From: Microbacterium sp. TPD7012
GTDB taxonomy: Bacteria; Actinomycetota; Actinomycetes; Actinomycetales; Microbacteriaceae
DNA length: 64,000 nt
Direction: 5' to 3'
Assembly (NCBI RefSeq): GCF_003075395.1
Contig: NZ_QDFV01000006.1
Coordinates: 62,001-126,000, forward strand
Of this stretch, positions 46,448-54,158 are shown piece by piece (position 1 is the stretch's first letter; each line of letters opens with the position of its first letter). Below the pieces are notes generated by a model. That model did no database searches. It was not told the DNA's origin and was given only the letters and a program-made list of their open reading frames with translations. The translations under genes and the position numbers were made by a program.

Positions 46448-47763
46448 GCCGCCACCGCCTTCTTCGCGGCCTTGGCTCGGAGCCTGGCCGCCTTCTCGAT
46501 GTCGGTCTTGGGCAGGAAGAACACCGCGCGCAGCAGCGGCGGTGCGGCGATGAAGAGCACGACCAGGGACTGCACGACCAGGACGATGTCGACCGGGATG
46601 TCCTGGGCCTGCATCGAGAACGACCCTGCCTTGAGAGCGCCGAACAGGATGCCGGCGGCGAAGGTGCCCCAGGCGCGGCTGCGTCCGAGGAGCGCGACGG
46701 TGATCGCATCGAATCCGATGCCGGCGTCGATCGTCTCGGTGACGCCGGTCGTGACGGCACCCTGGATCTGGTTCATGCCCGCGAGACCCGCGAGGCCTCC
46801 GGCGAACAGCATCGCGTAGACGTAGACCCGCTGCACGCTGATGCCCGCGGCGCGCGCCGCGTGCGGGTTCTCGCCGACGGCGCGCATCCGCATGCCGAGC
46901 GACGACCGCTCGATGAGCCACCAGACGAACAGCGTCGCGACGACCACGATCACGAATCCGAGATCGAGCAGGGGGAACTGCGGCCCGAGCAGCGTCGGGA
47001 ACTGCGCGCTCTCCGGCGTGGCCGAACCCAGCGCCTGGTTCGTCCCCGGCTTCTGCAGCAGGCCCGGTGTACGGATCATCCAGAGCAGCAGGTAGTACGC
47101 GATGTAGTTGAGCATGATCGTGAGGATCACCTCGTGGGCACCGGTGCGCGCCTTGATGAGGCCGGCGATGGCACCCCAGAGCGCGCCGCCCGCGATACCG
47201 GCGATCAGCGTCACGGGGATGTGCAGCCAGAGCGGCAGGTCGAGCGAGAAGGTCAGCAGGGCGGCGACCGCGACACCGATGAGCATCTGGCCGCGTGCAC
47301 CGATGTTGAACAGTCCCACCCGGAACGCGAGTGCGACGCCGAGGCCGGCAGCGATCAGCGGCGCGGCGAAACCGAGGGTGTTGGTGAGCGGACGGATCTG
47401 CGCCGCGAAATCGGCGCCGCGGGCGTTGAAGATGGCACCGCGGAACAGCGCCTCGTACCCGTTGTAGACCGCGTTCCAGGCGGCGGCGAACGTGTCGCCG
47501 GGCTTCGCGAAGAAGTAGCCGGACGCCTCCTGCACGTCTTCGTTGGTGGAGGCGATCAGGATGCCGCCGACGATGAGCGCCAGGACGATCGCGAGGATCG
47601 TCGTGACGGCGCTGCCGCGCAGCATCTCCTTGAGGATGATGTTGCCGCGGGGCGGCGGCGGCACGTCGGCGGAGTCGCGGGGCACCGTGCCGGTCGGCGT
47701 GCCGAGCTGCTCCGGGGGGATGCCCTTGGTCACGTCTCCCGCGCCGGGCGTCGATCCGCTCAC
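46444..47763 (-). CDS. nucleoside ABC transporter permease (first)
   Basis: A 439-residue permease of the YufP/BmpC-associated type with about ten helices, the FNIGARGQMLIGV motif and VGENPHAARAAGIS. A 45-residue polar N-terminus is rich in Pro. GTG start overlaps the stop of the ATPase gene (GTGA), and its own stop overlaps the second permease. Confidence 0.92.
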   Translation of the reverse strand: MSGSTPGAGDVTKGIPPEQLGTPTGTVPRDSADVPPPPRGNIILKEMLRGSAVTTILAIVLALIVGGILIASTNEDVQEASGYFFAKPGDTFAAAWNAVYNGYEALFRGAIFNARGADFAAQIRPLTNTLGFAAPLIAAGLGVALAFRVGLFNIGARGQMLIGVAVAALLTFSLDLPLWLHIPVTLIAGIAGGALWGAIAGLIKARTGAHEVILTIMLNYIAYYLLLWMIRTPGLLQKPGTNQALGSATPESAQFPTLLGPQFPLLDLGFVIVVVATLFVWWLIERSSLGMRMRAVGENPHAARAAGISVQRVYVYAMLFAGGLAGLAGMNQIQGAVTTGVTETIDAGIGFDAITVALLGRSRAWGTFAAGILFGALKAGSFSMQAQDIPVDIVLVVQSLVVLFIAAPPLLRAVFFLPKTDIEKAARLRAKAAKKAVAA

Positions 47764-49274
47764 GCCGCCACCTCTCCTTCGGCCGCTCCGGCCATCATGA
47801 GTCCGAGTGTCTCTCTGGGCGTGTCGCCCGGCACGATGCCGACGATCGCTCCGCGGTACATGACCGCGATCCGGTCGGCGAGGGCGGCGACCTCGTCGAG
47901 CTCGGTGGAGACGACGATCACCGGGACGCCCGAGTCGCGCGTCTCGATGATCCGCTTGTGGATGAACTCGATCGAGCCGACGTCGACGCCGCGGGTCGGC
48001 TGGGCGGCGACCAGCAGCCGCAGCTCACGGCTCATCTCGCGTGCGATGACGACCTTCTGCTGGTTGCCGCCGGAGAGCGTGCCCGCCGGAGTGTCCGGCC
48101 CCTGCGTGCGGATGTCGTACTCGCGGATGCGCTCCTTGGCGAAGGCGTCGAGCACACCCCGCAGGATGGTTCCCCCGCGGCTGAAGGTGCGGTCGTCGGT
48201 GCGGTCGAGGATGAGGTTCTCCGCGACGGAGAAACCGGCGACCAATCCGTCCTCGGTCCGGTCCTCGGGGACGAAGCCCACGCCGGCATCGAGGATCGCG
48301 CGTACGCTCTTGCCGACGAGTTCGGTCCCGTCGAGCGTGATGCTCCCCTCCACACGCGCGGCGAGGCCGACGATGGCCTCCACCAGCTCCGTCTGGCCGT
48401 TCCCCTGCACACCCGCGATCGCGAGGACCTCACCGGGGCGCACCGCGAAGTCGATGCCGTCGACGACGATCGCGCCGGCGGGTGTGAGCACCCGCAGACC
48501 CGAGATCTCCAGCCCGCCGTCGCCGACACGGGGCGCGTCCTTGTGCACCGTGAGCTCGACGGCGCGTCCGACCATGAGCGAAGCGAGCTCGGCGTTCGTC
48601 GCCGAAGGCGATGCCTCGCCGACGACGCGTCCGAGACGGACGATCGTGATCTTGTCGGCGACTTCGCGCACCTCGCGCAGCTTGTGGGTGATGAAGACGA
48701 TCGCCGTGCCCTCGTCGCGGAGCTGGCGCATGATGCCCATGAGCTCGTCCGTCTCCTGCGGGGTCAGCACGGCCGTCGGCTCGTCGAAGACGAGCACCTT
48801 GGCATCGCGGGAGAGCGCCTTGATGATCTCGACGCGCTGCTGGACGCCCACCGGGAGGTCGCCGACGAGCGCGTCGGGGTCGATGTCGAAGCCGAACCGC
48901 GCTGCCACGGATCGCACGTGCTCTCGCGCCTTCGCGATGTCGAGCGTGCCGAGGGCCTTGGTCTGCTCGTGGCCGAGCATCACGTTCTCGGCGACCGTGA
49001 AGACCGGGACGAGCATGAAGTGCTGATGCACCATGCCGATCCCCGCCGCCATCGCGTCACCGGGGCCGCGGAAGCGCTGCACGACATCGTCGAGGAGGAT
49101 CTCGCCCTCGTCGGCCTGATAGAGGCCGTAGAGGACGTTCATCAGCGTGGACTTGCCTGCGCCGTTCTCACCGAGCAGCGCGTGGATCTGCCCCGGTTCG
49201 ACCACCAGATCGATGTGGTCGTTGGCGACGAGAGTACCGAATCGCTTGGTGATGCCGCGAAGTTCGAGCTTCAT
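47760..49274 (-). CDS. nucleoside ABC transporter ATPase (two ABC domains)
   Basis: A 504-residue ATPase of the sugar/nucleoside class with two ABC modules. The first has GENGAGKST, LPVGVQQRVEI and VLVFDEPTA; the second has a degenerate Walker A (AGVQGNGQTE), LSGGNQQKV and a Walker-B-like LVAAQPTRGVD. That asymmetry is normal for the family. It powers uptake by the two permeases that follow. A strong hairpin lies between it and the binding-protein gene. Confidence 0.94.
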   Translation of the reverse strand: MKLELRGITKRFGTLVANDHIDLVVEPGQIHALLGENGAGKSTLMNVLYGLYQADEGEILLDDVVQRFRGPGDAMAAGIGMVHQHFMLVPVFTVAENVMLGHEQTKALGTLDIAKAREHVRSVAARFGFDIDPDALVGDLPVGVQQRVEIIKALSRDAKVLVFDEPTAVLTPQETDELMGIMRQLRDEGTAIVFITHKLREVREVADKITIVRLGRVVGEASPSATNAELASLMVGRAVELTVHKDAPRVGDGGLEISGLRVLTPAGAIVVDGIDFAVRPGEVLAIAGVQGNGQTELVEAIVGLAARVEGSITLDGTELVGKSVRAILDAGVGFVPEDRTEDGLVAGFSVAENLILDRTDDRTFSRGGTILRGVLDAFAKERIREYDIRTQGPDTPAGTLSGGNQQKVVIAREMSRELRLLVAAQPTRGVDVGSIEFIHKRIIETRDSGVPVIVVSTELDEVAALADRIAVMYRGAIVGIVPGDTPRETLGLMMAGAAEGEVAA

Positions 49275-49324
49275 ATCTGCACCTTATCCAGAAGAGTCGT
49301 CCAGAAGGATCTTCGTCCGATCAC

Positions 49325-49367
49325 AGTGCGGGGCGAGTGGCATCCTGCACACCACTCGCCCCGCACT
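49325..49367 (-). terminator. hairpin between bmp and the ATPase gene (attenuator)
   Basis: A perfect 16-bp inverted repeat: AGTGCGGGGCGAGTGG (49325-49340) and its complement (49352-49367) with an 11-base loop. Located inside the operon, it probably allows partial readthrough so the binding protein is made in excess of the membrane parts, and it would also protect the bmp 3' end. Confidence 0.8.
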
Positions 49368-49382
49368 TGGACCGGCTGCGAC

Positions 49383-50492
49383 TTACGGGGAGTTCTTCGA
49401 CTCCACCGTGATGTCACCGGCGATGATCTGCTCCTGGAGCGCCGCGATCTCGTCGAGGAGCCCGTCCGGGAGCTCGGCCTCGAAGTCGCCGAAGCCGGAG
49501 AGCTTGACGCCCTCGTTCTCGAGCGTTCCGACGTACGGAGCCGGGTCGAAATCGCCCGCGGCTGCTGCGGTGGTCGCGTCCTTCACGGCGACGTTGATCG
49601 CCTTCATGATCGAGAACATCGTGACGCCCGCGACGCTCGGGTCGGCAACCGCGAGGTCGCTGTCGACACCGATCATGAGCGTGTCCTTGCCGCTGTCGGC
49701 GATCGCCGCCGCAGCGCTCTGGTAGACCGGGCCACCGACGGGAAGAATGACGTCGACGCCCTGGTCGAGCACGCCCTGAGCGGTCTGCTTGGCGGTGTCG
49801 TTCGCGTCGAAGCCGCCCGTGAAGGAGCCTTCCTGCGTGGCGACGTCCCAGCCGAACACCTGGACGGCGGCCGACTTGTCCTCGTTGTACTTGTCGACGC
49901 CGAGCGAGAAGCCGTCCATGAACACGGCGACGGACGGGATCTGCATTCCGCCGAAGGTGCCGACCTTGTTCACGCCGCTCTGTGCGGACCAACCGGCCGC
50001 GGCGTAGCCGCCGAGGTAGGCGGCCTGAGCCGTGTCGAAGACGAGCGGCTTGATGTTCGGAGCATCGGTGGTGCCGTCGAAGTCGGTGTCGGCGTAGTCA
50101 TCGATGATCGCGTAGTCGATCTCGGGGTTCGCCAGCGCCGACTCGACCGTCGCGGCGGCCAGCTTGAAGCCGACGGCGACGATGAGCGAGCAGCCTTCCG
50201 AGACCGCGGTCTCGAGGTTCGGCGCGTAGTCGTTGTCGTTCGCGGACTCGAACTCGAGCGGCTTGACGTCGAGCTCCTCCGCAGCGGCGTCCATGCCTTC
50301 CTTCGCCGACTGGTTGAACGACTTGTCGTTCCACCCGCCCGCGTCGGAGACGAGGCAGGGGAGGAAGTCGGAGTCCGCAGGGCCCTCCGAGCCGGCCTCG
50401 TCGGTCGGGGCCTGGCCGCAACCGGCGAGTGCGAAGATGACGCCCGCGGCGACTGTCGCGCCGAGCAGCTTCTTGGTGGTGGAGATGGTCAA
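49383..50492 (-). CDS. BMP-family nucleoside-binding lipoprotein
   Basis: A 369-residue lipoprotein. A signal peptide ends in the lipobox LAGC, and a Gln/Ala/Thr/Asp-rich linker leads to the PnrA/Bmp periplasmic-binding fold (LVSDAGGWNDKSFNQSA, with residues that stack on the nucleobase, and GVDSDL). It captures nucleosides outside the membrane for the ABC importer. It starts at a TTG with GGGAGG seven bases upstream; no better start lies in frame. It is the first gene of the nucleoside operon. Confidence 0.92.
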   Translation of the reverse strand: MTISTTKKLLGATVAAGVIFALAGCGQAPTDEAGSEGPADSDFLPCLVSDAGGWNDKSFNQSAKEGMDAAAEELDVKPLEFESANDNDYAPNLETAVSEGCSLIVAVGFKLAAATVESALANPEIDYAIIDDYADTDFDGTTDAPNIKPLVFDTAQAAYLGGYAAAGWSAQSGVNKVGTFGGMQIPSVAVFMDGFSLGVDKYNEDKSAAVQVFGWDVATQEGSFTGGFDANDTAKQTAQGVLDQGVDVILPVGGPVYQSAAAAIADSGKDTLMIGVDSDLAVADPSVAGVTMFSIMKAINVAVKDATTAAAAGDFDPAPYVGTLENEGVKLSGFGDFEAELPDGLLDEIAALQEQIIAGDITVESKNSP

Positions 50493-50536
50493 CTGATGCC
50501 TCCCTCAACGAAACCGCGGCCATCGCGGATCGATCA

Positions 50537-50565
50537 AAGTTACCTACTGTTTCACCTTTTGTGCA
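50537..50565 (-). promoter_or_regulatory. candidate promoter of the nucleoside operon
   Basis: On the minus strand a TAACTT -10 (50537-50542) has TGCACA 17 bp upstream (50560-50565), overlapping the palindrome TGTGCACA (50560-50567). The leader to the TTG start is about 40 nt and contains the ribosome-binding site. The hexamers are weak matches. Confidence 0.4.
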
Positions 50566-50591
50566 CACTCGCGCCGCACGTGCTGGCGAAA

Positions 50592-50609
50592 GGTTACAAA
50601 GCTGAAACC
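50592..50609. promoter_or_regulatory. imperfect palindrome, candidate repressor operator
   Basis: GGTTACAAAGCTGAAACC reads GGTTxCA-N4-TGxAACC on both strands, like LacI-family operators. It lies about 27 bp upstream of the -35 of the nucleoside operon and just after the manC stop. A partial match, GGTGAAAC, overlaps the promoter spacer. Confidence 0.4.
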
Positions 50610-50640
50610 AACCCAGCCGATGAGCATCCGGCGGCGCTCA

Positions 50641-51756
50641 TCAGAGCACGTCTCCCTGCCCGTTCAGCTTGAGCGACTCCACGACGCCCTTCACCCGCTG
50701 CGCGTGCTGGACGGTCGTGACCAGCAGGGCGTCGGGGGTGTCGACGACGACGATGTCCTGGACGCCGACCAGGCTGATCACCCGGGACGTCTGGCTGACG
50801 AGGATGCCGCTCGCGGCGTCCGAGAGCACCCGGGCGTTCGGTCCGAGGACGGCCAGATCGTTCTTCCGGCCATTCGTGATGAGCTTGGTGAGGGAGGCGA
50901 AGTCGCCGACGTCGTCCCAGTCGAAGTGTCCCGGCACGACCGCCAGGCGCCCGCGGCGGGCGGCAGGCTCCGCGACCGCGTAGTCGATCGCGATCTTCTT
51001 CAGGCGCGGCCAGATCCGGTCGACGGCGGGTCCGCGCCGGTCGCGGTCGTCCCAGGCCTCGGCGAGCTCGAGCAGTCCGGCGTGCAGCTCGGGCTCGTTG
51101 GCTGCGAGCTCCTCCAGCAGCACGCTGGCCTTGGCGATGAACATGCCGGCGTTCCAGAGATAGCCGCGATCGGCGAGATAGGCCTTCGCGGTCTCCAGGT
51201 CCGGCTTCTCGACGAAGCTCTCGACGAGGGCCGCCTCGCGGGCGCGCTCGACGACGAGCTCCGGCCCCTTCTTGATATAGCCGAATCCGATCGCCGGCTC
51301 GGTGGGCGCGATGCCGATCGTGCAGATGTACCCCTCGCGGGCGACCTCGACGGCGTCGCGGACGGCGAACTCGAACACGCGGGTGCCGCGGATCACGTGG
51401 TCGGCGCTGAACGAGCCGATGATCACATCGGGGTCGCGGCGGTGCAGGATCGCCGCGGCCAGCCCGATCGCGGCGGCGGATTCGCGCGGCTCCGACTCCA
51501 GGAAGACGTTGAGATCGGCGATGCCGGGCAGCTCCGCCTCGACCGCGGCACGATGCGCGCGGCCGGTGACGACCGCGATGCGGTCAGGGCCTGTGAGAGG
51601 GACCAGCCGATCCCAGGTGTCGCGCAGCAGAGAGTGCCCGGACCCGGTGAGGTCGTGGAGGAACTTGGGGGCGTCGGCGCGCGAGAGCGGCCACAGCCTG
51701 CTGCCGATGCCGCCGGCGGGGATCACCGCGTAGAAGTCCTGGATGGGCGAGGTCAT
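50641..51756 (-). CDS. manC: mannose-1-phosphate guanylyltransferase
   Basis: A 371-residue GDP-mannose pyrophosphorylase. Motifs: VIPAGGIGSRLWPLSR (nucleotide loop), FLESEPRESAAAIG, SADHVI (metal Asp), the sugar-site FVEKPD and YLWNAGMFI. It supplies GDP-mannose for phosphatidylinositol mannosides, lipoglycans and glycans. No isomerase domain is fused. Monocistronic here; its -10 TACGCT (51763-51768, minus strand) is six bases before the ATG. Confidence 0.93.
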   Translation of the reverse strand: MTSPIQDFYAVIPAGGIGSRLWPLSRADAPKFLHDLTGSGHSLLRDTWDRLVPLTGPDRIAVVTGRAHRAAVEAELPGIADLNVFLESEPRESAAAIGLAAAILHRRDPDVIIGSFSADHVIRGTRVFEFAVRDAVEVAREGYICTIGIAPTEPAIGFGYIKKGPELVVERAREAALVESFVEKPDLETAKAYLADRGYLWNAGMFIAKASVLLEELAANEPELHAGLLELAEAWDDRDRRGPAVDRIWPRLKKIAIDYAVAEPAARRGRLAVVPGHFDWDDVGDFASLTKLITNGRKNDLAVLGPNARVLSDAASGILVSQTSRVISLVGVQDIVVVDTPDALLVTTVQHAQRVKGVVESLKLNGQGDVL

Positions 51757-51762
51757 CGTGTC

Positions 51763-51768
51763 AGCGTA
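51763..51768 (-). promoter_or_regulatory. -10 element of manC, leaderless
   Basis: TACGCT on the minus strand ends six bases before the ATG at 51756. Confidence 0.45.
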
Positions 51769-51839
51769 TCGGGGCCCGTCGTGTGGAACCCGGTAGCCTG
51801 CCCCGCTCCGATATTCTGCGCGGCGTGCAGCGCAGCCAC

Positions 51840-51845
51840 TATGGT
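51840..51845 (+). promoter_or_regulatory. -10 element of the CAP-domain gene, leaderless
   Basis: TATGGT ends six bases before the ATG at 51852. A second candidate, TATTCT (51812-51817), would give a leadered message. Confidence 0.45.
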
Positions 51846-51851
51846 GACGCC

Positions 51852-53108
51852 ATGCGCCCGTCCCCCCGTCGAAAGCTCGTCCGCACCGGTCGCGCGATCG
51901 CTGCGGCGATCGCCGTGATGATCGGGGCCGCTGTCCTCGCCCCCGCCGCCGCGTCCGCGGCCGGCGGACCCGCCGGCGAGGTGTTCACGCTGACGAACGC
52001 CCAGCGCACCCAGGCCGGACTCCCCGCGCTCGTGTCGGATGCCGTGCTCGACGCGGCCGCTGCGGAGTGGGCACAGCATCTGGCGTCGACGTGCACCTTC
52101 GAGCACAGCAGCTCGACATGGCGGAGCTCGCGGGTCGCCGCCTTCGGGTGGGTCTCGACGGGCGAGAACATCGCGGCAGGTCAGCCGGATGCCGCCGCCG
52201 TGGTCAGCGGCTGGATGAACTCCAGCGGCCACCGCGCCAACATCCTCGACTCGCGGTACACGGGCCTCGGCGTCGGCTACGCGACCGGCACCTGCTACCG
52301 GACCTACTGGGTGCAGATCTTCGGCATCGGCACCCCGGTGAAGCGTCTCTCCGGCGGGGCGGGCGACCTCACCGGCGACCGGGCCGCCGACATCCTCGCC
52401 CGCACGGCGACCGGAGACCTCCTCATCTACCCCGGCAACGGGGCCGGCGGGTTCCAGGGCCCGGTCACCGCCGCCGCGGGGTGGGGAGACCGCCCGTTCA
52501 CGACGCTCGGGGACTTCTCCGGCGACGGCATCCCGGACATCGCGCGCACCGAGGCCGACGGCAGACTCATGCTCCACGCCGGGAACGGAAGGTGCGGCTT
52601 CCTCGCCCCCGTGCAGATCGGCAACGGCTGGACGATGTTCTCGCAGCTCATCGGCGGCATCGACTTCTCCGGCGATCAGATCCCCGACGTCATCGGCAGA
52701 ACGCCCGGCGGCGACCTCTTCCTCTATCCGGGCAACGGACGAAGCGGCTGGCTCGCCGGCGGCACGAGGATCGGCAACGGCTGGCAGACGATGGACACGA
52801 TGTTCCACGCCGGCGACTTCAACGGCGATGCGCGCGGCGACATCATCGCCCGCAGGCTCGACGGAACCCTCTGGATCTACCCGACGACAGGACGCGGCAG
52901 CTGGGGCTCGCCGTCGCAGATCGGCGTGGGGTGGGCGTCTCTCACCGCCGTGTTCGGCGCGGGCGACTTCGACGGCAGCGGCACGCAGGACATCGTCGCC
53001 CGGACGTCGGCCGGCGCGCTCCTCCTCTACGGCGGCAACGGCCGCGGAGGATTCCTCGCGACCAGGACCATCGGCAGCGGCTGGAACGGGATGAGTCAGA
53101 TCGGCTGA
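51852..53108 (+). CDS. secreted CAP/SCP-domain protein with FG-GAP (VCBS-like) repeats
   Basis: A 418-residue exported protein. Signal peptide to about ASAAG (residue 37); CAP domain about 40-160 with FEHSSS, GENIAAG and SGWMNSSGHRANIL (the conserved histidines and glutamate); then five repeats of about 45-50 residues, each with an Asp-rich calcium-like loop: GDLTGDRAAD, GDFSGDGIPD, IDFSGDQIPD, GDFNGDARGD and GDFDGSGTQD. The repeats should form part of a beta-propeller. The role is unknown; CAP proteins bind lipids or act at surfaces. Confidence 0.9.
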   Translation: MRPSPRRKLVRTGRAIAAAIAVMIGAAVLAPAAASAAGGPAGEVFTLTNAQRTQAGLPALVSDAVLDAAAAEWAQHLASTCTFEHSSSTWRSSRVAAFGWVSTGENIAAGQPDAAAVVSGWMNSSGHRANILDSRYTGLGVGYATGTCYRTYWVQIFGIGTPVKRLSGGAGDLTGDRAADILARTATGDLLIYPGNGAGGFQGPVTAAAGWGDRPFTTLGDFSGDGIPDIARTEADGRLMLHAGNGRCGFLAPVQIGNGWTMFSQLIGGIDFSGDQIPDVIGRTPGGDLFLYPGNGRSGWLAGGTRIGNGWQTMDTMFHAGDFNGDARGDIIARRLDGTLWIYPTTGRGSWGSPSQIGVGWASLTAVFGAGDFDGSGTQDIVARTSAGALLLYGGNGRGGFLATRTIGSGWNGMSQIG

Positions 53109-53125
53109 TCTCCCACGGCCGGCTC

Positions 53126-53149
53126 TCTCGACATCGAGATACTTAGGCT
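53126..53149. promoter_or_regulatory. palindrome and -10 element upstream of sdhCDAB
   Basis: TCTCGA-CA-TCGAGA (53126-53139) is followed four bases later by TAGGCT (53144-53149), so a bound repressor would cover the promoter spacer. A second -10-like TAGGAT occurs at 53182-53187. The leader to sdhC is then 70-100 nt and ends with the ribosome-binding site GGGAGG (53247-53252). Confidence 0.5.
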
Positions 53150-53258
53150 CCCCTTCGTCGCTCCCCCGCTGCAGACGGGAATAGGATGGACACCGATCGG
53201 GCGTGCCTGACACTTGCGCAGCACGCGACCGAGTCACATCGATCCAGGGAGGACGACC

Positions 53259-53693
53259 GTGTCCACAAGCGCTCGCTTGACACCGTCGATTTCGGAAACC
53301 ACGTCCAAGACCCCCCGCGGCACCCTCTACCGGGGTCGCGAAGGCATGTGGTCGTGGGTGCTTCATCGCATCACCGGAGTCGCCATCTTCTTCTTCCTGT
53401 TGGTGCACGTGCTCGACACGGCGCTGATCAGGGTGTCGCCGGAGGCGTACAACGCCGTCATCGGCACATACAAGAACCCGATCATGGCGCTCGGCGAGGT
53501 CGTGCTGGTCGCCGGCATCGTGTTCCACGCCATGAACGGCCTGCGCATCATCGCGGTCGACTTCTGGTCGAAGGGCGCCAAGTACCAGCGTCAGCTGTTC
53601 TGGGGTGTGCTCGCGGTGTGGGTCGTCATCATGGCCGGCTTCGTGCCGCGCCACCTGATGCTCGCGTTCGCCGGGTTCGGAGGGGGTCACTGA
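53259..53693 (+). CDS. sdhC: succinate dehydrogenase cytochrome b556 subunit
   Basis: A 144-residue membrane anchor with three helices, the start GTLYRGREGMWSWVLHRITGVAIFF (quinone-site Ser and Arg), and the heme-ligand region VFHAMNGLRII. GTG start with GGGAGG at 7-12 bases upstream. Its TGA shares one base with the sdhD ATG. Part of the sdhCDAB operon for complex II. Confidence 0.93.
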   Translation: MSTSARLTPSISETTSKTPRGTLYRGREGMWSWVLHRITGVAIFFFLLVHVLDTALIRVSPEAYNAVIGTYKNPIMALGEVVLVAGIVFHAMNGLRIIAVDFWSKGAKYQRQLFWGVLAVWVVIMAGFVPRHLMLAFAGFGGGH

Positions 53694-54139
53694 TGGCCAC
53701 GCAGACCGTCGCCGCCCCCGTCCGCCGTCAGCGCGGATTCAACCTCGAGAAGTGGGGCTGGCTCTTCATGCGGCTCTCGGGCATCGTGCTCGTCGTGCTG
53801 ATCTTCGGCCACCTCTTCATCAACCTCATGGTCGGCGAGGGCATCCACGCCCTCGACTTCGCCTTCATCGCCGGCAAGTTCGCCACGCCGTTCTGGCAGT
53901 GGTGGGACGTGCTGATGCTGTGGCTGGCGCTGATCCACGGCGCGAACGGCATGCGCACGATCGTCAACGACTACGTCACGAACAACACTGCCCGCAAGGC
54001 GCTGATCTGGGCGCTCGGCCTCGCCGCCGGCCTCCTGATCATCCTCGGCACGCTCGTCGTGTTCACGTTCGACCCGTGCCTGGGCGTCACAGAGGACAGC
54101 ACCCTCTGGACCGAATGCGCCGCGCTGGTCGGGAACTGA
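53693..54139 (+). CDS. sdhD: succinate dehydrogenase hydrophobic anchor subunit
   Basis: A 148-residue anchor with three helices: [22 protein letters not shown], then [16 protein letters not shown], then a C-terminal helix. Histidines in the first and second helices would bind heme b. Followed by sdhA after 19 bp. Confidence 0.92.
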   Translation: MATQTVAAPVRRQRGFNLEKWGWLFMRLSGIVLVVLIFGHLFINLMVGEGIHALDFAFIAGKFATPFWQWWDVLMLWLALIHGANGMRTIVNDYVTNNTARKALIWALGLAAGLLIILGTLVVFTFDPCLGVTEDSTLWTECAALVGN

Positions 54140-54158
54140 GAAGAAGGCTGAAGAAGAA

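Noticed and set aside
46861-49026. 721-codon open frame on the plus strand
   Set aside because: Antisense to the nucleoside ATPase and permease genes, which have full motifs; composition is typical of a shadow frame.
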